Part shown: positions 11,501 to 18,546 of the stretch, in pieces
How positions within the stretch are numbered: the stretch's first letter is position 1
Layout: each line of letters opens with the position of its first letter
DNA from: Chaunax sp. Z400
Taxonomy: Eukaryota; Chordata; Actinopteri; Lophiiformes; Chaunacidae
Direction: 5' to 3'
NCBI GenBank assembly: GCA_037577475.1
Contig: CM075186.1
Coordinates: forward strand, 2,577,501 to 2,641,500
DNA length: 64,000 nt
Program-made: the position numbers and the translations under genes
The notes under the pieces: model-generated
Told to the model about the DNA's origin: nothing
Databases searched by the model: none
What the model saw: the letters and a program-made list of their open reading frames with translations, nothing else

Positions 11501-12723
11501 GCAAGTGGAATCATTAACCATGCTACACATACATGATACAGAGAAAATACCAATCTATGAACACAACTGCAAAGACAAGAAGCACAACTTACAGCGTATG
11601 CCCATTTCTTGCTGCATAGTCCTCAGCCGAATGACACCTTTTATCTTTAAGTGTGCGGTCGGCGCCAAAACTCATCAGCACGCACAGCATGGGAAGTTGA
11701 CCATCGCGAGCAGCCATCATTAACGCAGATCTGCAGGTAAAACCAATCACAGCAACAGGATCAAATGTAAACAATGTATTTAGTGAGATTAAAAGAACAG
11801 TTGATCAAAACATGAAAGTTTGTTGAAAGTCAGTTGAAGTTTTTGAGTCCTAAAAACATTTCCAGAGCGTGGCAGCAAAATAGCATTAGCATTCTGCTAA
11901 ATCTAAGATTATAAGACGCGTACCACTAATGTGATGTTATTGTAGTACTGACCTTTTGTATTTGTCCAGAAAGTTGGCATTAGCGCCCTTGTTGAGGAGA
12001 AACTTTACCATCTCACTGTGACCCTTACGGACTGCCACAATCAACGGGGTGAATCCATCCTGAAAAAGACATCACAAACAGACTCAGTCATTTGTGTTAT
12101 CAGAGCAGCAGTGACTCATTTTACACCAAATATCAATTACATGGGCTTGGAAAAGTTGACATTGCAATGGAGGAATTTTCATCAGATGACTTGAGTACCT
12201 CTAGTTGTAAAGGACTTTTTAAGTTGAGAGCATCTCATTATCTAAATAAATCCGGTCTATATTAAGTGTTGATACATTCTGATGTTTAGCCTAAGAATAA
12301 ATGAAAGAAAGAAGAAATGATCACCTTGTTTTGTGCGTTGATGTAAGCCCCTTCTTCCAGCAGCAAGGCAGCCATTGACACACATGGGAGCTCTGCTTCT
12401 AAATGGAGGGCTGTATTGCCATCGGCGTCAAAGTAGTTTCGGTCGGCGTCATTCTCCAGCAAGGTCCTCAAACTACGCTCATTCTGGATCTGAGCTGCCT
12501 GATACAGTAGAGAATTGACATGAAACAATGTGTGAGGAAAGTAACCAACAATGATCCATTTCAGCATTAAAAGAACGACTGTGCTGGAGTCTCGTCATCT
12601 AGGATTACCTCCATTAAGGCGGATCTATTTTGTTCGTCACACAGGTAATGCATAGCCCGGCTCTCAAGGAAGAATGGCCCCATTTTGGTATGTCCATTGG
12701 CGTGAGCGATATCAAGTGCAGTC
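2556..12723 (-). CDS. G1: ankyrin/coiled-coil gene copy at the array edge, split by a retrotransposon
   Basis: Exons in transcription order are A 12609-12723, B 12325-12498, C 11953-12059, D 11593-11730, E 3114-3195 and F 2556-2849. A to D encode ankyrin repeats like those of the ANKRD26/POTE family. E is basic, and F is a coiled coil. An 8-kb LTR element sits in the D-E intron in the same orientation. Exon E lacks the 27 bp (nine codons, VNTPSSEEK) found in G2 to G9. At the end of F the donor CAG|GTTAGC of other copies is replaced, and the frame stops two codons on (GAC TGA at 2561-2556). The product would therefore lack the last 24 residues. The relic last exon is at 2380-2456 with AATAAA at 2296-2301. 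The 5' exon and start codon were not found. ANKRD26-like is a family-level judgement from repeat layout and motifs such as GNTALH and ANAN. Confidence 0.65.
3488..3491. repeat. Target-site duplication, left (CATA)
   Basis: CATA precedes the left LTR and recurs right after the right LTR at 11528-11531. The empty site is visible in the other units, for example 17344-17362, where CATACATGATAC is uninterrupted. This fixes the insertion point and a 4-bp duplication. A 5-bp duplication with one mismatch cannot be fully excluded. Confidence 0.8.
3492..4210 (-). repeat. 3' LTR (719 bp)
   Basis: It is identical to 10809-11527 except at 3834. In the element sense it begins TGTAGCATGG and ends CCCGCTATA, so the outer end is TG...TA rather than the usual TG...CA. 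It holds a 59-bp internal direct repeat (3580-3638 and 3717-3775) and a 22-bp one (3639-3660 and 4034-4055). A poly(A) signal AATAAA in the element sense is at 3573-3578. Confidence 0.93.
4211..4219 (-). promoter_or_regulatory. Polypurine tract
   Basis: On the minus strand the nine bases directly before the 3' LTR read AGGGGGGAG. Position and composition are those of the plus-strand DNA primer of LTR retroelements. Confidence 0.85.
4220..4655. other. Spacer between pol and the 3' LTR
   Basis: About 430 bp of A/C-rich sequence (plus strand) with no ORF of note. There is no envelope-like gene here. Confidence 0.6.
4656..9314 (-). CDS. pol polyprotein (protease, RT, RNase H, integrase)
   Basis: This is a single open frame of about 1,550 residues, read after a -1 frameshift from gag. 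Counting from the GTG codon at 9299, an aspartic protease motif DSG is at 70-72. Reverse transcriptase follows with LPQGLCNSP (524-532) and YLDD (554-557). RNase H has Asp730, Glu773 and Asp799. Integrase has an HHCC zinc finger (His1045, His1050, Cys1080, Cys1083) and a DDE triad (Asp1112, Asp1171, Glu1207, a D-35-E spacing). A GPY/F-like C-terminal module follows around 1330-1380, then an acidic tail of about 150 residues. There is no ATG at the frame's start: the first ATG upstream (9301) is in another frame. The frame is open up to 9332 and overlaps the end of gag, which fits frameshift expression. No internal stop or frameshift was found. Confidence 0.95.
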   Translation of the reverse strand, partial: LTGPHVQGTSGGPDNMSPQDEENVDLESVYSQFCASSDDDSIVIFQNTQRLSTTDRLFYTNVLVQDAVELRAMLDSGSMACSVSSRMLPVLEQAQVVSQDSISPTSVVLVGCGGLRTNPVGVCELQMKVFDCQISVPTLIVHGQSDDLILGSNVIKHLIRVLKCSGDFWEKVSLSDQPSEEEANLLQLLANVEEWRGSESSDIVGTVKLKHAVTLEPMKEHLIWGRLPSHACLSAGSTVIVEPSQSRTVPRTIVVGRVVTPLWGDGWVPVRAINPSTKPVTLRRNCKIADVSSCVALEDFDTDYLYVNDQHDDVKCTVTRTVNLTDTGSEKSLTVDSQCSVPRPGSSTLRDLGLQDIDIDSSQLSPFWKSKLADLVARYESIFSRHSLDCGKAKDFVHRIRLSDSKPFRLPYRRLSPSHYEKLRMALNEMEERDIIRKSTSEYASPLVLVWKKNGDLRLCTDFRWLNARTIRDAHPLPHQADSLAALGGNAFFSTMDLTSGYYNVEVHEEDKKFTAFTSPFGLYEYNRLPQGLCNSPATFMRMMMTIFGDQNFLSLLCYLDDILVFAPSEQLALQRLEMVFERLKVHNLKLAPKKCHFMRLSVKFLGHIVRKDGICTDPEKVKAIVDLTETDLMDEGSNIPSPSKIRSFLGMVGFYQQYFEGYSQISKPLFALTSGGKRPRQTKNKKGSPAPRKLSSTDWTPECSNAFKKLKQALLDNVTLAHPDFSKPFLLSVDASSNGLGAVLSQLGEGDDIARPIAFASKSLNYAQSRYPAHRLEFLALKWAVCDKFSHWLRGHPFTIWTDNNPLTYLLSKPKLDACEQRWVSRLAPFDFDIRYIPGPKNVVADALSREPFVQPSMLHRLTKVPYGALLEEANAWDLDCVQDTFRLSCDPLSRLQAHPSFPVVFNNIVGKPHVQPISAKAVSAVLEQSLDQECLPPHALCLPQIIQSIQPPEMSDFRPLPREVLWDKQHADPCLSRVLHFLERQRRPSRRERQHEPVDALRLLRHWDKLTIKNGVLYRTSKDVVTRVTTFQYVVPSTLKEKVLRGVHDVAGHQGQRRTLYLARQRFYWLRMEADVKEYVQRCRRCVFSKSPEPEARAPLESVKTSRPLELVCIDFWSAEDSNNRSLDVLVVTDHFTKLSQAYLCPNQSAKAVAQQLWNNFFCVYGFPERVHSDQGANFESNLIAEMLEVAGVEKSHTTPYHPMGNGVVERFNRTLGNMIRALPPKAKHRWPQLLRSLTFAYNATVHETTGFAPFQLMFGRTPRLPVDMMFESVLLDDQAVDYDTYVQCLRRDLAEAVKIAQVSATKQQERQANLYNRKLKGEPVDVGDKVLLANKGERGRRKLADRWEGHVYTVVEKYENTHTFKLKNCDTKQEKVVHRNLIMPVNFLPIPTDPEDCGSAVSYLTDGCVDESVLDVDDESSVALPDCGPEDRTVSWISRLPATGGDQLTAMAKVPTDADLMAVDQPAQPDTGVPTVDIDSSATLPDSRPVSSAPPVDALTTSAGSVVASGPVRTLFSDRTLGVRSRYGRVVRPVVRFIQQMHQKVLTGH
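9262..9320 (-). promoter_or_regulatory. -1 ribosomal frameshift site with predicted pseudoknot
   Basis: In the element sense the heptamer GGGAAAC (9320-9314) is in the gag zero frame as G GGA AAC and is followed directly by the gag stop TAA (9313-9311). Slippage by -1 reads GGG AAA CTA and enters the pol frame. Three bases later begins CTGGCCC (9310-9304), which pairs perfectly with GGGCCAG (9281-9275). Inside its loop GGGGACA (9294-9288) pairs with TGTCCCC (9268-9262), beyond the first stem. The loops are 9, 6 and 6 nt. This is the H-type pseudoknot topology. The 3-nt spacer is shorter than the usual 5 to 9, so the first one or two pairs may be unformed when slipping occurs. Confidence 0.85.
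9311..10618 (-). CDS. gag polyprotein with zinc knuckles
   Basis: Gag binds and packages element RNA in cytoplasmic particles. I chose ATG at 10618-10616 (MDVPNVSG, 435 residues). The frame also runs upstream to 10696 through a homopolymer-encoded KKKKK, which looks like leader rather than protein. Near the C terminus there are two cysteine-rich knuckles. The first is imperfect (C-X2-C-X4-H with the last Cys displaced by one); the second is canonical C-X2-C-X4-H-X4-C (CFRCHAAGHQAVTC). The middle region, with predicted helices and a tryptophan-bearing WIRLNKAID stretch, resembles retrotransposon gag domains. It ends at TAA 9311-9313, inside the frameshift signal, so most ribosomes would make Gag alone. 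Confidence 0.9.
   Translation of the reverse strand: MDVPNVSGFGRGSRLWFSQLPTMGGLTEGRHATSTPYHANVDHRLCDDVKEGQPAPSSQNVEHVPVTVLTDLVKQIGASISENIVSCLKSVPASEVSMSHLTTPDLSKINLTVTHDSYEPHPFRGDKSDRLTVSEWEEAMRNYLGRRGIDLCTQVDEVLAKLRGRARDVVSVGLRSRPSLDLESGPQPVFDILKQHFGDSVTSFMPLADFYDTKPHPTETAVDYWIRLNKAIDNAIDGLKRQGKTLDNPSREVTVMFITHCPDPELSPVFSCKPLEEWTASDVQVRLDEHHRKRRLRQRQPAHPADSLQSTQASVMLQSHVQTTEKPSTPHTSAPNRQSSDEGQSLGHVITLLERLLKREASQRPGPQRLGTDRRNRPRGPCVICGSDNHDTQSHCRSERLCFRCHAAGHQAVTCPTPVPDSPGTQSGELNQQGN
10619..10769 (-). other. Element leader between primer site and gag
   Basis: This is an untranslated leader of about 150 nt. It contains an A-tract in the element sense (plus-strand T run near 10640-10655). Just next to the primer site, 10741-10769 shows weak, interrupted resemblance to the 5' half of tRNA-His (AGTACT and CGTCGT), too poor to call. 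Confidence 0.5.
10770..10807 (+). promoter_or_regulatory. Primer-binding region matching the 3' half of tRNA-His
   Basis: On the plus strand this reads as a tRNA 3' half: anticodon-stem 3' strand CCGCAG, CAACC, a perfect T arm CCCGG-TTCGAAT-CCGGG, acceptor strand TCACGGC, discriminator A, then CCA at 10805-10807. It agrees with eukaryotic tRNA-His (GUG), whose 5' end is GCCGTGA. The element RNA (minus strand) carries the complement, as a primer site must. It starts one base inside the 5' LTR. The usual match is about 18 nt; here it extends to 38 nt. It is not a tRNA gene, because the 5' half is absent or too diverged. Confidence 0.85.
10809..11527 (-). repeat. 5' LTR (719 bp)
   Basis: This is the partner of 3492-4210, with the same length and one mismatch (A at 11151). 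It should contain the element promoter and the transcription start. It has the same internal 59-bp duplication. An AT-rich TATA-like run lies near its outer end (about 11461-11480). Confidence 0.93.
11528..11531. repeat. Target-site duplication, right (CATA)
   Basis: It follows the right LTR immediately and continues as CATGATACAGAG, the uninterrupted intron sequence of the other gene copies. Confidence 0.8.
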
Positions 12724-13553
12724 CTGGAATGGTAAAGGAGATCATTTGATTATCATTAATTATATGCAAACATTCTTATTCACACTAAAACACTTAACAT
12801 TTAAACTATTTGTGGAGCTATTTTGAACACAAGCCTTTGTCTGTTACACCCAAACTACTTCATTCATTAGAGATTCAGCCATTCAGCTTCTCTTTCTGCT
12901 TCGATCGGATTGTGATTCTGACTTTGGATCTGCAGGTAGCGATACTTTTGTGTGTTTTGATACAAAAAATTATCATGGCAAAAGAATAAAGGGACTTATG
13001 GATACAACTGGTAATTACTAAGTAATCTGTGTGTGCTTTAATTTTTCAGCTATGGTCTTAAAATTACATTATTACATATTTATAATTCATAAAATTCATT
13101 CAATTTAACTTGGTGCTTAAAACAACTTGTATTTAAAATACTCAACATCATTTTACCACAAAGGAGATCTACTGTACAGAGAAATATTCCATACTGTACT
13201 AAACAATATACTCGAGAGCTTCCAGTCTATATTTCTGGTATTGCAATAATATTTTTTCAAAGGCTTTGCCATTTAAAATGCATTTTCCAGTATGTTTATG
13301 TGAGTGGCTGCATTCATATGTGTGAGGACAATTTGGCATATTCGTTTTCACTATTTTGACAGTTGATGGTGGGTCTCTTACTTTTTAGAATAGCTGTTAA
13401 ACTTGTTTTGATGCTGATTTCCACAAGATGTAAGATAAACCTTAAGGTTAGCACACAGAGAGACGATGCGATTCATCCTACGGGATAGAAAAACTATGAA
13501 AGACTTCTAAGGTCAGTAATCCGCTGATTCAAACCTTTTCTAGTAACTTACTT
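12724..13553 (-). other. Presumed 5' intron of the ankyrin gene, start exon not found
   Basis: About 830 bp between exon A and a CCAAT/TATA pair, AT-rich. On the minus strand there is a strong donor GTAAGT at 13552-13547 and a small acceptor-donor bracketed piece at 13448-13484. That piece begins ATGAATCGC but its phase does not fit exon A. No exon ending with the two bases needed before exon A is convincing. The same sequence recurs in every unit. Confidence 0.4.
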
Positions 13554-13573
13554 TTCCGATCCAACCCCACTGG

Positions 13574-13641
13574 TTTATATGGCCTTTGCCTTTGACGCCC
13601 TTGTATCTACATGCTTTAATGTAGCCGAGTCCTCTGATTGG
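13574..13641 (-). promoter_or_regulatory. Candidate promoter of the ankyrin gene (CCAAT and TATAAA)
   Basis: On the minus strand CCAAT (13641-13637, inside CCGCCAATCAG) is followed about 58 bases later by TATAAA (13579-13574). The order and spacing suit transcription leftwards into the ankyrin exons, starting near 13545. A GC-rich segment flanks it upstream. Copies recur in the eight later units with complete sequence, for example 19397-19464 and 25220-25287. The call is inference from motifs. Confidence 0.35.
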
Positions 13642-13704
13642 CGGAGAACAAAGCACACGTTCTTTGTTGTTTTTTTACGTTTTTCCATACTTTACACCTG
13701 CACC

Positions 13705-13860
13705 ATGGAGACAGCCGGGGCCCTCTGTCCGTCCGTCTCCGTCCACTCCGCCTCCACCAGTAAATTCTCCTCCTCGGACCGTCTCCTACGGAGCCCCCCT
13801 AGTGTCAGTTTAGAAAGGAGGAGTGTGGGGGAGGAGTGGGTCGCTTTAGCCGGACGTTAA
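13705..13860 (+). other. Conserved plus-strand ORF with strong Kozak context
   Basis: GCACCATGG at 13701-13708 opens 51 codons (METAGALCPSVS...) of Ser/Arg-rich sequence ending TAA after VALAGR. It lies antisense to the presumed promoter. It is repeated in every unit (for example 19528-19683 and 25351-25506). In the units at 47197 and 59155 a 1-bp deletion in the CAGTTTAGAAAGG segment changes the C-terminal frame, so constraint is doubtful. The opposite strand of the same GC-rich block is also open (an Arg/Glu-rich frame with a possible CAG|GTGTAA donor at 13706-13699). It may be an exon of either strand or just promoter CpG sequence. Confidence 0.25.
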
Positions 13861-14059
13861 CCTCCATACTTGGCTCCAAACATGTGCAGCCCACAACATA
13901 GCCTGCATATAGACCCCCTTCAGTTCTCCCCTAGGCGATTGATAATCTATTTGACATACAGAATTGCTAAAAATGGGTGATTTAGATAGATAGATAAATA
14001 GATAGATATTTTTTACATTGAACATGTTTAAATTAAAATTCAATTTTACCTGTACTTGT

Positions 14060-14420
14060 ACTTAAATGTACTTTACTTTTAAAGAGTCTTTTAAATTTGA
14101 TTAGTGTTCCCCATGTTTTCATTTCTTCACTGCAGCTGTTCCATAAATTAACTCCTTAAGATGTGACACAGTGATATTTTGCAGTGGTTCTTACTTATTG
14201 TTTTTTAAATATACAAGTTCCTCTCAGGTCATGTTTACTTTCTCTCATCTGAAAAAAATCCTTGGATACTTTTAGGTAACTGTTGATGTTTTACTCGGAA
14301 CATGATTTGAGCCGTTTCAAAATCAACCAGATCACTGAATTTGAATGTTTGAAGTTTGATAAAGATTGGGTTCGATGGTTCTCTGTAAACATTGATTGGG
14401 GAAAAAAACGACGTCAGATA
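14060..14420 (-). mobile_element. LINE ORF2 3' remnant (jockey/Rex-like), unit 1
   Basis: Conceptual translation of the minus strand gives SNPIFIKLQTFKF, DLVDFETAQIMFRVKHQQLP and, after several stops, pieces resembling the C-terminal end of fish jockey-superfamily reverse transcriptases. It is short, broken by stops and clearly dead. The tail towards 13980 is a (TCTA)n-like run. Copies lie in the other long units at about 19883-20243, 31089-31449, 47677-48037, 53506-53866 and 59366-59726, and are absent from the three short units. Confidence 0.5.
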
Positions 14421-14559
14421 GCCTCAAAGATTTGTGCACAAATTTAAACTTAACACAATTAATTACCAAGCCAACACGTCCTAATGTGACATGCAGCTCC
14501 AAATCCTCCTTGATAGACATCATTCTCACCAAAATGCCCCAGAGATATCCATCCAGTGG

Positions 14560-14830
14560 AGTTTTTCCCCAATGAATCAGCAGCAGTTTTGGTTCCTCAG
14601 TGGTTTTGTATAGTTCATAATAAGCCATATACAGAGGTAAATTATACCAGGTGTGGGGGTAAATGATTTCACACAGACCCCCCAACCACTCTCCACCCAG
14701 TTCAATGGCTTAAACCAGATCCACCGTAAAGCTAGAACTGGTGTTATTTTGAACTCTACCGTTGAAAGGTAGGGTGACATAAAACCCCCTCGTCAAATGT
14801 TCGATCCATGATGTAGGGGTGTAATGAATG
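14560..14830 (-). mobile_element. Fragment resembling a Maverick/Polinton-associated protein
   Basis: In one minus-strand frame there is FYVTLPFNGRVQNN, then after one stop GGEWLGGLCEIIYPHTWYN. This pattern (a VTLP start, then GEW..GL.EI.YP.TW) is one I associate with a protein family found in large DNA transposons of fish and invertebrates. The assignment is from memory and unverified. A one-base C-run difference (five C in long units, four in short units, near 14785) decides whether an upstream ATG is in frame. Copies occur in every unit. It is non-functional here. Confidence 0.3.
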
Positions 14831-15369
14831 AGGTAGTTCTTTTTTTTGTACATTGCTTATTTATCATTTTTTAGATCAGAGGCCTTTACCCAGCTGTTGA
14901 AAAATGGCAGAAGTTAAGATGGAAACCTTCTTTATACCCAGGAGTGTTGACTTATTAACAGGATTTATTGTGCCAAAATGAATGATCCAGTCATAGGTAG
15001 TTTCAGTCGAGCCTTCATGCTACATTCAAGCCATGACAAACGTCAAATAACTGGATGAGAGTTGGCTATAAGGATCTTAAATATATATCATATATTATCT
15101 ATACTGTACATATAGATAGACAAAACATTTTCGGCATAGAGGCACAGTCAAGGTTGCTGCAGGCTGCCAAGGGTTGTTGCGACATCAGCAGAGATTTCTG
15201 TGAGGTGTGGGAACTTCCACATGCTAATGCTAACATGTTTAGCTTAAAGGCTACAGTGAAGGTTTAAGCTTTTTAAAAAAAAGTATTTTCAAATCACTAC
15301 GGGATCTCAGGGCTCCATGCACCCGTACAAGCTGTATTAGAACTGTCTTTTTCTCTTTTCTCTTTCTCG

Positions 15370-15412
15370 TCACTCCCCAATGTATTCATATAAACATATC
15401 TGTGGGGAGTGA
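15370..15412. repeat. 10-bp inverted repeat (hairpin)
   Basis: TCACTCCCCA (15370-15379) and TGGGGAGTGA (15403-15412) are perfect complements around a 23-nt AT-rich loop. The structure recurs in all units, with a single loop change near 43189. Its function is unknown. It could be the remains of a small transposon or a structured UTR. Confidence 0.6.
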
Positions 15413-15500
15413 TGAGTTCGTAGCCTAGATGCCAAACTCAAAGTCTATGTCCTGCTGCTGTAATAATAAACATTTCAAATCCATGAGTTGCCTGACTAGA

Positions 15501-15523
15501 ATATATATATATATATATATATA
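15501..15523. repeat. (TA)n microsatellite, unit 1
   Basis: A 23-nt alternating tract. Lengths vary between units: about 21 nt at 60807, 23 nt in most, 29 nt at 49118-49146 and 61 nt at 54947-55007. This tract accounts for most of the small differences in unit length. Confidence 0.85.
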
Positions 15524-16134
15524 GTATTTGATTCATATAAGTATTGATTAGTATTTGATTCATGTTTTTTGCCAAGTTATTACATATGGAATGTAACATC
15601 AAACGGTGCAATATCTGTCTTGGTGCTGGTCACTATTCATAATCATGGTAACAAAATCTCCACTCAACACGCAAAAGTGTTGCATTATATGTTTCTGTTG
15701 AGTATATTTAGGAGAATATTTGTGATGCCTGTATGTGACTGAAGACTAAAAGCTATGTATGTATGTATATATGTAGTGTACCAAATGTTCAGCGCTCAGT
15801 GCAGAAAAGACGCTCAGCGCCTCGTCACACTACTGGCGTTTGTAGCGTAGTGTAAATACGCACCGTTCCCATTGCAAATAATTAAACCAATACGCTGGCC
15901 TCAGGAAAAAATGGTGGACACAGGCCCTAACAATTATTGTGAGGATCGTTGGGCCATGGCGGAGGTTTGCACTGTCCAAGCGCTCTTGTTTTAAGATCCG
16001 ACACAGTTTATTGTGAGACACATACTAAAATAGAAGAAATCAGGAACAGGTTCAATACCTTTTTACAGCACTGAGTATCATTGTGATGCTAAAAAGGCAA
16101 AAACTCCAGCATTACTTGCAGTATTGGGAACAAC

Positions 16135-16140
16135 TTTATT
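16135..16140 (-). terminator. Poly(A) signal AATAAA of G2
   Basis: In the gene sense GCAATAAAGTTG lies about 80 bases after the stop codon, so cleavage is expected near 16115. Equivalent signals are at 2296 (G1), 21958, 27341, 33164, 38547, 43930, 49758, 55619 and 61438 (G3 to G10), all on the minus strand. Confidence 0.75.
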
Positions 16141-16218
16141 GCTTGCTCGTTTCTACAATATCATTATGATGCTGAAAGAGTATTTCTTGCAGTCCTAGAT
16201 ACCATCTACTTAAACATG

Positions 16219-18546
16219 CTAAACATGTCTCTGTCTCCAGGGATTAAACCATTGTAGGACTCTTGTGAGATGCCACTGGGTGGTTTTCTCCACATCTGGA
16301 AGAAAAGGAAAGTCAACGTTAGATTTAAGTTGTGTTCAACTGAAAAACGTGGCCTTGAAAATCTGTGGCTGTCCATCTGTTGCGACCAATGCTAACCTGT
16401 GAGTCTGTCTTTGAGACGCTGGTTCTCCTCCTGCGCCTGAAACAGACCTTCCTCAGCTCTATTCAGGCGAGACGTCAGTCTTTTACGATTACAACGCTCA
16501 ACTATCAGGTGGGTTTTTACCGTATCCAACTCAGACTTTAGAGAGGACATCTGGTTATCGCAGCCGAGCCGAGCGTCTTCAAGCTGCTTCTTCAAGGCCT
16601 CCATCTCAGTACCAAATTTGACCTGCAGGGCTTCCAGCTGCTCCTGTAAGGTATCATTCGGCAACTCCTCCTCCGTCTGGCTGGCCTGAAATGAAGCCAA
16701 TGAACAAGATGAGATTGTTTTGATAGGATAGGCTGTCTTAACAGAATTTAATTCCTATAGTTAGAGTATATGTTTTGTGGCAGTCCACCAAATTATTTGG
16801 AGCTGTGTGCTGTGAGCTGGAATTCGTAGGTACGAACTAATTCCACATGGTCTCAACACAGCAGTTTAAACTGTAGATTATTTACTTTGCCGTCTCACTG
16901 ACCATTAAACACATTAGTTGTTCTTTCTATGAATCAGAAATGTATTTACCTTCTCCTCACTGGACGGTGTGTTCACCTTCTCCTCAGTGGGACGTTGGTG
17001 CAACACAGATGGCCTTTTTTCCTTCTTGGGACGGTAGTTGTGGATCACATAGGCACAACTACAAGAGAGGCAAGACATTGTAAATGAATCCCACAAATTG
17101 GGAAGTTGGGATTTTCTCATGGACAGAGCTATGCTATCAGTTTCCCTCTGTTTCCACTTATTATGCTAAGGTATTTGGATGAAGTGGTTTTTCAGGGAAC
17201 TTGCATAAAAAATATTGTTAATTTTGCATAAGGATCATGCTGCTATAGGTGCAGCAGCCTCTCAAAAACTGTTAATTATACTAAATTATCCCTGAATTCT
17301 ATGGATCAATATGGTTGAAATAAAATGGAAATATTGATCCAGCTCTGTTGCATACATGATACAGAGAAAATACCAATCTATGAACACAACTGCAAAGACA
17401 AGAAGCACAACTTACAGCGTATACCCATTTCTTGCTGCATAGTCCTCAGCCGAATGACACCTTTTATCTTTAAGTGTGCGGTCGGCGCCAAAACTCATCA
17501 GCACGCACAGCATGGGAAGTTGACCATCGCGAGCAGCCATCATTAACGCAGATCTGCAGGTAAAACCAATCACAGCAACAGGATCAAATGTAAACAATGT
17601 ATTTAGTGAGGTTAAAAGAACAGTTGATCAAAACATGAAAGTTTGTTGAAAGTCAGTTGAAGTTTTTGAGTCCTAAAAACATTTCCAGAGCGTGGCAGCA
17701 AAATAGCATTAGCATTCTGCTAAATCTAAGATTATAAGACGCGTACCACTAATGTGATGTTATTGTAGTACTGACCTTTTGTATCTGTCCAGAAAGTTGG
17801 CATTAGCGCCCTTGTTGAGGAGAAACTTTACCATCTCACTGTGACCCTTACGGACTGCCACAATCAACGGGGTGAATCCATCCTGAAAAAGACATCACAA
17901 ACAGACTCAGTCATTTGTGTTATCAGAGCAGCAGTGACTCATTTTACACCAAATATCAATTACATGGGCTTGGAAAAGTTGACATTGCAATGGAGGAATT
18001 TTCATCAGATGACTTGAGTACCTCTAGTTGTAAAGGACTTTTTAAGTTGAGAGCATCTCATTATCTAAATAAATCCGGTCTATATTAAGTGTTGATACAT
18101 TCTGATGTTTAGCCTAAGAATAAATGAAAGAAAGAAGAAATGATCACCTTGTTTTGTGCGTTGATGTAAGCCCCTTCTTCCAGCAGCAAGGCAGCCATTG
18201 ACACACATGGGATCTCTGCTTCTAAATGGAGGGCTGTATTGCCATCGGCGTCAAAGTAGTTTCGGTCGGCGTCATTCTCCAGCAAGGTCCTCAAACTACG
18301 CTCATTCTGGATCTGAGCTGCCTGATACAGTAGAGAATTGACATGAAATAATGTGTGAGGAAAGTAACCAACAATGATCCATTTCAGCATTAAAAGAACG
18401 ACTGTGCTGGAGTCTCGTCATCTAGGATTACCTCCATTAAGGCGGATCTATTTTGTTCGTCACACAGGTAATGCATAGCCCGGCTCTCAAGGAAGAATGG
18501 CCCCATTTTGGTATGTCCATTGGCGTGAGCGATATCAAGTGCAGTC
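16219..18546 (-). CDS. G2: ankyrin/coiled-coil gene, ANKRD26/POTE-like (5' incomplete)
   Basis: This is the reference copy without insertion. Exons in transcription order are A 18432-18546, B 18148-18321, C 17776-17882, D 17416-17553, E 16950-17058, F 16397-16685 and G 16219-16295. All junctions are GT/AG and all phases agree (2, 0, 0, 2, 2, 0, 1), giving about 335 residues. A starts TALDIAHANGH and B AAQIQNERSL with GNTALH. C is DGFTPLIVAVRKGH with ANAN, and D is SALMMAARDG: about four to five ankyrin repeats laid out as in ANKRD26/POTE proteins. E is basic (CAYVIHNYRPKK) with a 9-codon duplication containing EEK. F is a 96-codon coiled coil (LEALQVKF...MEALKKQLED). G gives 24 residues, rich in Trp, then TAG. 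A first exon is needed upstream of A. Met14 in exon A has a fair Kozak context. Local variant: Tyr in NGYTL (His elsewhere). The molecular role is unknown. Confidence 0.75.

Larger units (their letters stand above)
3492..11527 (-). mobile_element. Complete Ty3/gypsy-type LTR retrotransposon
   Basis: The element is 8,036 bp and reads on the minus strand. Order in the element sense is 5' LTR (10809-11527), tRNA-His-type primer site ending at 10807, gag (10618-9311), pol (9314-4656), polypurine tract (4219-4211) and 3' LTR (4210-3492). Pol order is protease, reverse transcriptase, RNase H, integrase, which is the Ty3/gypsy arrangement. No env-like ORF lies between pol and the 3' LTR. The LTRs differ at one position that I could see (3834 C versus 11151 A), and both long ORFs are open. 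The insertion is therefore young and possibly competent. It lies in an intron of gene copy G1 in the sense orientation and is absent from the other nine copies. I do not assign a clade. Confidence 0.95.
13870..16114. other. Inter-gene spacer of a long unit
   Basis: Between the promoter block of G1 and the poly(A) signal of G2 I see only the transposon remnants, hairpin, short GATA-type run (13984-14010) and (TA)n tract listed separately. The remainder, including 14830-15360 and 15530-16110, shows no coding potential beyond short ORFs that recur simply because the unit recurs. The end near 15788 (ATGTTCAGCGCTCAG onward) matches the array's left boundary at 1952. Confidence 0.6.

Noticed and set aside
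15830..16021. 63-codon ORF recurring in most units
   Set aside because: It overlaps spacer and downstream flank, has no domain, and is lost in two units by a small change without other effect. It is present only because the units are recent copies.
16203..16213. Premature stop (CAG to TAG) in the last exon of G2 to G8
   Set aside because: It is a stop only in the frame beginning MWRKPPSG. The splice phase from exon F puts translation in another frame that ends at 16219, so the variant falls in the 3' UTR.
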